A stretch of DNA of 29,608 nucleotides from a bacterium (GTDB lineage: Bacteria; UBA9089; CG2-30-40-21; SBAY01), in contig JBFLYA010000022.1 in the NCBI GenBank assembly GCA_040757115.1, positions 1 to 29,608 on the forward strand, written 5' to 3'. The notes beneath the pieces are model-generated. The model ran no database searches, had not been told where the DNA came from, and saw only the letters and a list, made by a program, of their open reading frames with translations. This document shows, one piece after another, positions 17,581 to 23,516 of this stretch (its first letter is position 1; the number at the start of each line of letters is the position of its first letter). The position numbers were made by a program, and so were the translations under genes.

Positions 17581-17687
17581 ACATCGGCGATTTTATCGGG
17601 TGCGAATCTCTGCAAGAGAATGTGTGTCATTGGATATTCCAATGCCTCTTTAGAAACAAACACCTGCTTAAATCTTTCCACCCTGAT

Positions 17688-18581
17688 TTATTCTGCCTTA
17701 ATTTCAATCTCTTCTTCCGGGATTGATTCTTTTTCCACATATTTTAAGAGGTAATTAAGAAGACTGAGAATATTCAAGAGTTCCTTTTGCACCACCTCGT
17801 ATATTTCTGGAGATTCTACTTCCCAGTATAAATGAATTAGCCTATCGCGTAACTTTATCAACTTCAAAGTCGTCCTGGTAAATTCCTGGGGTATTACCTC
17901 AGATTGAACTAAATAATTAATTATATCTTTAGAACTGCCAGGTCTTCCTAATCCTTTGACCGCAATAATATGAGTGGCAAGGTCAACTAATGAATCAATA
18001 CTTATTCGCAAGTAATGTTCGGCTAAAGCGATATTCTGGGCATCGGTTAAAAAGATAGTCTCTGGAAGTTCTTTTAATTTATTTAATTTCTTTAACGCAC
18101 TCTCACAGATATTTGCTCGTTGGAAAACTATTTCTTTGTTAAACATATTTTCTCCTTTCCTGGTTAATCGTGATTCCAGATATTTATCGTAATGTTCTAA
18201 ATAAGGTTTAAACTTAAAATATTTTTTTGTTGATAAATCCTCAAATTCTCGCCGCAACTCATCATCTTTAGAATAGATAACCCTGCCTTTCGTAATAATA
18301 TCATATCTAAAGGGTAATGGGGCATTATTTAAAATTACCACATCGAATTTATCGAAATTCAGCACTTGAGAAAGGTCGGTGTTTAATTCAATCGCCTTTG
18401 TAAAGGTATTAACCGACTCACCACCTTCAAGAAAAAACGCAATATCTACATCTTCAACCTGTGTCAGGTCTTGAGATACTAAGATAGAGCCAAATAAATA
18501 AACGGCGACGACTTCACCCTTTGTTGAAGAATATCCTTGAATAACTTTAATCCATTCATTTAAATCTATCTTCATAATCAT
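17688..18581 (-). CDS. MNT-HEPN fusion protein (MntA-HepT type toxin-antitoxin in one polypeptide)
   Basis: A 297-residue protein. Residues 1-110 form a minimal nucleotidyltransferase: Gly31-Ser32, then Asp44-x-Asp46 in EDVDIAFF, and a third acidic residue, Asp80, in KFDVVIL. Residues 146-297 form a HEPN domain with Arg245, His250 and Tyr252 in RDRLIHLY, which is the R-x4-H-x-Y motif of HepT. In known systems MntA (antitoxin) adenylylates the HepT RNase on that Tyr, and the two are separate genes; here they are one frame. An internal ATG (18146) with its own GGAG lies exactly at the HEPN boundary. The first Met codons (18581 and 18575) lack a clear Shine-Dalgarno. The GS-to-DxD spacing is 11 residues, one more than the usual motif. 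Neighbours are the deoxysugar operon upstream and mgsA, convergent. Confidence 0.85.
   Translation of the reverse strand: MIMKIDLNEWIKVIQGYSSTKGEVVAVYLFGSILVSQDLTQVEDVDIAFFLEGGESVNTFTKAIELNTDLSQVLNFDKFDVVILNNAPLPFRYDIITKGRVIYSKDDELRREFEDLSTKKYFKFKPYLEHYDKYLESRLTRKGENMFNKEIVFQRANICESALKKLNKLKELPETIFLTDAQNIALAEHYLRISIDSLVDLATHIIAVKGLGRPGSSKDIINYLVQSEVIPQEFTRTTLKLIKLRDRLIHLYWEVESPEIYEVVQKELLNILSLLNYLLKYVEKESIPEEEIEIKAE
18147..18161 (-). promoter_or_regulatory. Internal ribosome-binding site at the HEPN domain start
   Basis: Read on the minus strand, AGGAAAGGAGA is followed by AAAT and then the ATG at 18146, in frame. GGAG is five bases from the ATG, a near-ideal Shine-Dalgarno distance, inside the MNT-HEPN coding frame. 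The product would be a 152-residue free HEPN protein, a normal HepT size. Confidence 0.6.
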
Positions 18582-18606
18582 TGGAACTAATTTCTATACT
18601 GGGTAT

Positions 18607-18644
18607 GTGTTTAGCGTCTGCAGGCATTCAAACACTCTAAACAC
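18607..18644. repeat. Small inverted repeat between the DegT and MNT-HEPN genes
   Basis: GTGTTTAG (18607-18614) pairs with CTAAACAC (18637-18644) across a 22-base loop. No T-run follows on either strand, so I do not call it a terminator. Confidence 0.45.
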
Positions 18645-18671
18645 GGACAACTGGTATCACGCCACACATCG

Positions 18672-18719
18672 GGATTGACAACACTTGTGCAGTCATGACA
18701 CCACAAGTGGTGTCAATCC
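18672..18719. repeat. Overlapping hairpins at the 3' end of the DegT gene
   Basis: GGATTGACAACACTTGTG (18672-18689) pairs with CACAAGTGGTGTCAATCC (18702-18719) with one mismatch. A competing perfect palindrome, TGACACCACAAGTGGTGTCA (18696-18715), shares the right arm. It covers the last codons and the stop of the aminotransferase gene. No U-tract follows in the transcript direction, so an intrinsic terminator is unlikely. Confidence 0.6.
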
Positions 18720-19849
18720 GACCTCACAGCGGTTGGGAATGCTATATTTTCCTGCAAAATCTCACTTATTGCCAGGCAGACTTTATCCTGCTGGTCATAT
18801 TTTAGTCTGGGATACATAGGTAATGAGAAAATTTCCTTAGCTGCTTTTTCTGTTTCGGGCAAATCTCCTTCACTATATCCAAGATAACTATAGCCCCGCA
18901 TAATATGAATTGGCCAGGGATAGCTGATATTAACAAATATCTCGCGTTTGGCTAATTCCTTGATAATATCATCACGATTTGAATGCCGACAAACATAAAC
19001 ATAATAGACATGCGTATTGCCTTTTTCTATCTTTGGAAGTGTTAGTGATGTAGAGGCAAGTATTTTATCATAGCGATTAGATAAAGCTTGTCTCATAGCA
19101 ATATAGTCATCCAATCGTTTCAACTTACGCAGTAAAATTTCAGCATGAACTTCATCGAGGCGTGAATTATAGCCATCTTCTTCAGAATAATAAACATTTT
19201 CCATACCATAAAATCGTAACCTTCTCAATTTAGCATTCAATGCATCATTGTTTGTCATAACCATGCCACCATCTCCATATCCACCTAAAGGTTTGGTTGG
19301 GTAAAAGGAAAAAACACCTAAATCACCCATCGAACCTGCCTTGCGTCCTTTATAAGTAGCACCATGGCTTTGTGAACAATCCTCTATGACATAAAGATTG
19401 TATTTTTTAGCCATGGTCAACAAGGAATCCATATCAACACACTGACCAAAAAGATGGACAGGCAATAAACATTTGGTTTTCTCGGTGATGACTGATTCTA
19501 ATTGTTCGACATCCATCAGGTATGTTTCTGGTTTAATGTCAACGAAGCGTGCTTTTGCTCCGGTAGCGGCTATTGCCGCTACGGTTGGGACAGCGGTATT
19601 GGATACAGTTATCACTTCATCGCCACTGCCAATGCCAAGTGCCTTCATAGCAAGGAATAAACCATTGGTGGCATTATCCACACCCACACCATACTTGACA
19701 TTACAATATTGTGCAAAGGCAAATTCAAAATTTTTGACACTTGGTCCTAATATTAACTGACCTGAGCTGAAAACCTTCTCTATGGCATCAAAAATGTCTT
19801 CTTTCTCTGCCTTATATTCATCTAAATAATCCCATACTTTAATCGCCAT
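18713..19849 (-). CDS. DegT/DnrJ/EryC1 family sugar aminotransferase
   Basis: PLP-dependent aminotransferase of 378 residues that would transfer an amino group to a nucleotide-linked ketosugar. The family pattern is clear: GQLILGPSVKNFEFAFAQY, VDNATNGLFLAMKALG, the LFGQ and IEDCSQSHGA segment, and the PLP Lys186 in FYPTKPLGGYGDGG. It closes the deoxysugar operon 17 bases after the oxidoreductase gene. With an FdtA-type ketoisomerase or a 2,3-dehydratase upstream, C3 amination is the likeliest reaction (inference). I start at the ATG at 19849 because GGAG lies six bases upstream; a TTG twelve bases earlier would put that Shine-Dalgarno inside the gene. The last codons and stop fall inside an inverted repeat, so the natural C-terminus may have been altered. 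Confidence 0.9.
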   Translation of the reverse strand: MAIKVWDYLDEYKAEKEDIFDAIEKVFSSGQLILGPSVKNFEFAFAQYCNVKYGVGVDNATNGLFLAMKALGIGSGDEVITVSNTAVPTVAAIAATGAKARFVDIKPETYLMDVEQLESVITEKTKCLLPVHLFGQCVDMDSLLTMAKKYNLYVIEDCSQSHGATYKGRKAGSMGDLGVFSFYPTKPLGGYGDGGMVMTNNDALNAKLRRLRFYGMENVYYSEEDGYNSRLDEVHAEILLRKLKRLDDYIAMRQALSNRYDKILASTSLTLPKIEKGNTHVYYVYVCRHSNRDDIIKELAKREIFVNISYPWPIHIMRGYSYLGYSEGDLPETEKAAKEIFSLPMYPRLKYDQQDKVCLAISEILQENIAFPTAVRSD

Positions 19850-19866
19850 ATTGATCTCCAATTATG

Positions 19867-20826
19867 TCACATAGCCTTATGTGGAAGATTTCTTATGATT
19901 TCTAATAGTTGTGCATCTTCCAGCAGTATTTTGGCAAATCGTTGAAACGAATTATTCTTTATCGATGTTAGCACATCATCAATAAATAAAGCAAATGAAT
20001 CACCCTTCTCAATTGTAAGTTGTTGAGTTCTATTGCCTCTTTTGACATTAATAACTAATTCAATATCCGCAGGTGGCGTAAATATTCGTTCTGTCTCAAA
20101 GTAATAAGATTGTCCTATACAAGAGATACTATTTTTATATTCTGCCTCCAGACTGAAAAATCCTTGCAGAACAGAACCAGAGTCATAAATCATCATCAGA
20201 CTAAATGAAGTATCAACTCCATTCATATTGGATGAAGTTATCCTTGAGATAATTTCAATCGGCTTTTTACCAAAAAATATTCTGCTACAGCTAACGGCAT
20301 AAGACCCTCGATCAAGGATTATACCACTACCTAATTCTGGATTGTAACGGAAATTGTTTGGTTCTAAAGGTGGAGAGGTAAATGTTGCTGTTATGGATAA
20401 AAGAGGCTTATTATCCTCACTAATCATTTTTCGCAGTATCTTTGTCAGAGGATGATATGACCACACATTTGCCTCAGCCAGGCACAACTTGTTTCTTTGT
20501 GCATACTCCACCATATTCTCCGCATCAGCCAGATTAATAACTGCTGGTTTATCCACCATCACATGGAACCTTTTATTTAATGCTTGCCTTATCCATTCTG
20601 CATGCATACTATTGGGCAAAGACACATAAACCAACTCACCCCTGTATTTAGAAATTGCCTCTCCATAATCGTGATAAACATCACCACGCTTTTCCAAAGG
20701 AATTATATTCTCAATTGGATTTTGTCGTGTTGCCAGATGGATTTTTTCAATATTCTTCAAAGACAATAAAGCAGGTATTACCCTTCGCCTGGCTATTGAT
20801 GAATAACCGATGATAAGTATTTCCAT
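19867..20826 (-). CDS. Gfo/Idh/MocA family oxidoreductase, probable NDP-ketosugar reductase
   Basis: NAD(P)-dependent oxidoreductase of 319 residues. The N-terminal Rossmann segment is MEILIIGYSSIARRRVIPAL; the family motif equivalent to EKP appears as DKP (Asp92-Lys93-Pro94) in FHVMVDKPAVINLADAENMV. The C-terminal alpha/beta domain includes GSGIILDRGSYAVSC. In antibiotic-sugar pathways members of this family reduce the C3 ketone made by an NDP-hexose 2,3-dehydratase, and that dehydratase is the gene immediately upstream, 15 bases away, so a 3-ketoreductase role is likely (inference). GGGAG lies about six bases before the ATG. Confidence 0.85.
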   Translation of the reverse strand: MEILIIGYSSIARRRVIPALLSLKNIEKIHLATRQNPIENIIPLEKRGDVYHDYGEAISKYRGELVYVSLPNSMHAEWIRQALNKRFHVMVDKPAVINLADAENMVEYAQRNKLCLAEANVWSYHPLTKILRKMISEDNKPLLSITATFTSPPLEPNNFRYNPELGSGIILDRGSYAVSCSRIFFGKKPIEIISRITSSNMNGVDTSFSLMMIYDSGSVLQGFFSLEAEYKNSISCIGQSYYFETERIFTPPADIELVINVKRGNRTQQLTIEKGDSFALFIDDVLTSIKNNSFQRFAKILLEDAQLLEIIRNLPHKAM

Positions 20827-20841
20827 TCTATCTCCCTTTCC

Positions 20842-22272
20842 TTACTGGCTTGATTGGACAGACAAACAAGATAACAACCCCCTTGCTTCTATGTTCAAAT
20901 AATTATTAAATCTAATAAATCCTTTTATCTGATGGATGGTCATCCAGACATAATTGTCAGGTAGTTTTAATTCCTCATCTTCATCAGCTTCAATAACAAG
21001 ATAACGGTTCTGGTCATGGTAAAACCTTCCGCCTTCTTCAGATTGTAGGGCACTGTAGCGTATCTGGTCTGGTCTAGCATTAACAACAAAATCATAAAAT
21101 GGCGGAAAAAGATTTGTCTGCTCATAATTAGAGGGAGTGCATTGTAGGGTTGGAGCCATTTCAAGGCAATCAAAATTGCCTGGTTCAACCCTTCCTTGAA
21201 TAAGGAAATGCAGAATACCATTTTTTTTCTGGCAAATAAAACATAAAATCCCTCCTTTGGCGGATTCAATTAAAGGTTGTTCCCAACCTTGCACCTCACG
21301 ATTACTTGCTTTAACCGCTACCCCGATGATGGAAAAGTATTTCCCATTCTCTGCTCGAATAACATTTCCGTCATTTTGCCATCCTTTTACTTGATTAAGA
21401 GCAATTCGAGAAATTTTCAGTTCATAATGTGTTTTCATATGAGTGAACCAGCTGACAATGTTATCAAAGTCATTCACCGCCTCGGGTTCATTTCTTAATG
21501 ATGATAACAAAACAGCCTGGTCAAAAGAAAGTTTATCTCTATTCTTGAGTAAATAATTCAAGTTGTCTTCATTGTCATCGAACCGTATGCAGGATAGGAC
21601 AGTGCGAGAATCCATATTAATCAAATTATCTATCTTGAGTAATTCAAATAATTGTCCTAATGTCAGCCAGCAGAAATCATCATATACTTCAATATCTTCA
21701 TCTTCCTGAATTTCAACAATCATATTGCGATTACGCTTGCATAAAAACCGCGAGCCTTGCTCAGACTGCAACTGGTCAATCAAAAATTTATTATTTTTTC
21801 TATCCAAAAAATAATCTAAGTATTTTGGTCTGGAACCACCGTGAACCTGGGTAAAATTACTTCGCGTTGCCTGCACGGTTGGTGATATTTGCACCAAATT
21901 CACATTTCCGGGCTCCATTTTAGCCTGAACAAGAAAATGCACTACTCCATTTATTTTTTTTACTAAAAACCCTAATATTCCGATTTCTGGCTGATTGATA
22001 ATTGGTTGCATCCAGTGACTGGTATGCCCAAAATTTGTTTGGACATCTATCCCTTCAATACGGAAAAATTTCCCACTCTCATGCACAAGATTACCGGTAT
22101 CTTTTTCAAAATACCAGCCTTTTAATTTATTCAATGAGGTTTTCTCAACTAAAAAAGTGTTGGCCTGACAACGATTTTCTAACCATCTAAAGAATTCCGA
22201 TAGCTTTAAAATACCCTCCTTGACAAGAGCGGATTTCAGGAATTCTTTTTCCCATCTTTTTTTTGAAACCAT
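20842..22272 (-). CDS. NDP-hexose 2,3-dehydratase
   Basis: Removes water across C2-C3 of dTDP-4-keto-6-deoxyglucose, opening the route to 2,6-dideoxysugars. The 476-residue protein is an internal duplication typical of the family. The first half has WMQPIINQPEIGILGFLVKK, HFLVQAKMEPGN and ISPTVQATRSNF. The second has WEQPLIESAKGGILCFICQK, HFLIQGRVEPGNF and MAPTLQCTPSNYE. Each half ends with a Gln-Ser-Glu-(Gln/Glu)-Gly segment and an acidic strand (EIQEDEDIEVYDDFCW and EADEDEELKLPDNYVW). It starts four bases after the ketoisomerase stop with AGGT as a modest Shine-Dalgarno, so translation is probably coupled. The usual RmlA and RmlB enzymes that supply its substrate are not in this window. Confidence 0.92.
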   Translation of the reverse strand: MVSKKRWEKEFLKSALVKEGILKLSEFFRWLENRCQANTFLVEKTSLNKLKGWYFEKDTGNLVHESGKFFRIEGIDVQTNFGHTSHWMQPIINQPEIGILGFLVKKINGVVHFLVQAKMEPGNVNLVQISPTVQATRSNFTQVHGGSRPKYLDYFLDRKNNKFLIDQLQSEQGSRFLCKRNRNMIVEIQEDEDIEVYDDFCWLTLGQLFELLKIDNLINMDSRTVLSCIRFDDNEDNLNYLLKNRDKLSFDQAVLLSSLRNEPEAVNDFDNIVSWFTHMKTHYELKISRIALNQVKGWQNDGNVIRAENGKYFSIIGVAVKASNREVQGWEQPLIESAKGGILCFICQKKNGILHFLIQGRVEPGNFDCLEMAPTLQCTPSNYEQTNLFPPFYDFVVNARPDQIRYSALQSEEGGRFYHDQNRYLVIEADEDEELKLPDNYVWMTIHQIKGFIRFNNYLNIEARGLLSCLSVQSSQ

Positions 22273-22276
22273 ATCA

Positions 22277-22711
22277 CTATCTACCTTTTGGTTCCTCCCG
22301 CCATGGCAATCCTTTAACTTTAAGATATTCTTCCCATGTCCTTATCGATTTTGACATATCATATTTAGTATTGGCAAGTATAAGACAAACACCATCCGGG
22401 CTAAAGTTATACATATGTATCCAGAGCATCCTTGGCACATAAATTCCTTTTCCAGAGTCATCAAGCAAAAATGTCTTAACCTCCTCTCCATCTGACACAT
22501 CCACCTTCAACGAGCCATGTATGCCAATTAATACCTGATCTGTATCTCTATGAGCGTGGCCACCCCTGGCTACACCTAATACTACCTGATGAACATAAAA
22601 TACCCTGGCAATTTGGAAAGGAATATGCTCTTCACCCTCAATAGCAGTCAAACGACCTCTTTCATCTCTAACATCCTGAAATTTAATCCAATCAACTATT
22701 TCTAAATTCAT
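22277..22711 (-). CDS. FdtA/QdtA-type dTDP-sugar 3,4-ketoisomerase (WxcM-like cupin)
   Basis: A small cupin of 144 residues. The segment ARGGHAHRDTDQVLIGIHGS carries the paired His52 and His54 equivalent to the catalytic His pair of FdtA; IYVPRMLWIHMYNFSPDGVCLILA is the second cupin strand set. FdtA/QdtA enzymes shift the keto group of dTDP-4-keto-6-deoxyglucose from C4 to C3 ahead of a DegT aminotransferase, and such an aminotransferase closes this operon. Start and previous stop overlap (ATGA, 22708-22711). It sits next to a 2,3-dehydratase that uses the same substrate, so the exact step is open: isomerase or a related epimerase. Confidence 0.85.
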   Translation of the reverse strand: MNLEIVDWIKFQDVRDERGRLTAIEGEEHIPFQIARVFYVHQVVLGVARGGHAHRDTDQVLIGIHGSLKVDVSDGEEVKTFLLDDSGKGIYVPRMLWIHMYNFSPDGVCLILANTKYDMSKSIRTWEEYLKVKGLPWREEPKGR

Positions 22712-22968
22712 ATCATCTGATTACCAATTTCTAATACCTTTTCATATACTTTGATTGTGCCTTCAGCCATACTTTCCAAACTAAACTCTCTTACTGCTGT
22801 TTTTCTTCCTTCTTCTTCAATCTTTTTCTTTAATTTAGAATCCTGCTCTATCCTGATTATACTTTCACTTAGGCTCTTGATATCTCCTTTGGGCACAAGA
22901 ATACCCTTTTCTCCATCTTTAATTACCGTTGGGACACTGCCAATATTAAAGATCACAAAGAGTTTCAC
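22708..22968 (-). pseudogene. C-terminal remnant of a GT4-type glycosyltransferase
   Basis: Only the last ~80 residues of a GT-B glycosyltransferase remain: IGSVPTVIKDGEKGILVPKG, then the helical tail (SLSESIIRIEQDSKLKKK). Complete enzymes are around 350-400 residues. Homology begins abruptly at NIGSVP, and the preceding residues (MKLFVIF) are translated repeat DNA of the CACAAAG element at 22954-23030, so the gene was broken there. It overlaps the ketoisomerase start by ATGA and once belonged to the same operon. It is most likely inactive. Confidence 0.8.
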
Positions 22969-23030
22969 AAAAGAGTCAAAGATTTTTGAGAGAATAAATT
23001 TTTCCCTTTATTTCTTTGTGTACTTTGTGG
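22954..23030. repeat. Inverted repeat of the CACAAAG family at the glycosyltransferase break
   Basis: The left arm is CACAAAGAGTTTCACAAAAG and beyond (22954-22980); the right arm is CTTTATTTCTTTGTGTACTT and beyond (23007-23030), roughly its reverse complement. The arms again have a short repeated unit (CACAAAG). This starts the gene-free stretch 22969-23514, which otherwise holds the repeats and the promoter listed separately. Confidence 0.65.
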
Positions 23031-23055
23031 TTAATTTCAGAGACCATCTAATTTT

Positions 23056-23093
23056 CTTCGTGTCCTTCGTGTTCTTCGTGGTGAATAGTTACT
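23056..23093. repeat. Solo right arm of the CACGAAG family
   Basis: CTTCGTGTCCTTCGTGTTCT and on to TGAATAGTTACT: the reverse-complement orientation of 17543-17580, without a left arm here. Confidence 0.75.
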
Positions 23094-23155
23094 CAAAATG
23101 TAAAATTATCTCTTTCCTTTCAGCGTTAAAATACTTGAAGCAAAGATATTACCAA
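23093..23155. repeat. 63-bp perfect repeat, copy 1
   Basis: Sixty-three bases identical and in the same orientation as 29538-29600. Begins TCAAAATGTAAAATTATCTC and ends CAAAGATATTACCAA. It abuts the CACGAAG arm on the left and an AT-rich ATTTGATATTTA-type stretch (to about 23217) on the right. No frame or RNA fold is evident. Confidence 0.85.
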
Positions 23156-23258
23156 TTTGAAATTTGATTTGTAATTTTGCATTTTGATATTTATATTTGA
23201 TATTTAATATTTATTTGTTGTCTCCCCCAAATCCTATTTTGCAGAACCCTAAATTATA

Positions 23259-23288
23259 ATAATACTATATTTTACTTCATTTTGTCAA
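23259..23288 (-). promoter_or_regulatory. Probable promoter of the deoxysugar operon
   Basis: Minus strand: TTGACA (23288-23283), an 18-base spacer and TATTAT (23264-23259). It points toward the glycosyltransferase remnant and the sugar genes, about 290 bases away across repeats. It is the best promoter-like sequence between glyS and the operon. Confidence 0.5.
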
Positions 23289-23350
23289 GAGGCTGACCGA
23301 GAATCTTTTAAAAATATCTTCTACTATTTTGGTAAAACCTACTAATAAAA

Positions 23351-23433
23351 AGTAACTATTCAGCCACAGATGGACACAGATGAAACACGGATTTTATTTT
23401 TTATCCGTGCTAATCCGTGGCTGAATAGTTACT
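23351..23433. repeat. Short inverted-repeat element (CACAGATG family), no cargo
   Basis: The outer 17 bases, AGTAACTATTCAGCCAC, are repeated exactly as the reverse complement at the right end (23417-23433). The inner arms carry CACAGATGGA/CACAGATGAA-type ten-base units and an A/T-rich centre. It could fold into one long hairpin. It has the same AGTAACTATTCA terminus as the CACGAAG family but different inner arms. Confidence 0.8.
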
Positions 23434-23516
23434 AATCTTTTATGTGATCTAATTTATTTCTATGTCTTCTCTGTTTCTCTGCGTCTGTGCGGTAAATTAC
23501 CACCTGAACGGTTACT
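23434..23516. repeat. Right arm of the CGCAGAGA family, overlapping the glyS stop
   Basis: It matches the right part of the element at 25797-26049, through AATCTTTT, TCTGCGTCT and on to ACCTGAACGGTTAC. It abuts the CACAGATG element, and its last bases overlap the glyS stop codon (23515-23517). Confidence 0.75.

Noticed and set aside
22751-23167. 138-codon plus-strand frame across the glycosyltransferase remnant
   Set aside because: Antisense to a recognisable GT remnant and then through repeats (FVSFVFFVVNSYSK is the CACGAAG arm translated).
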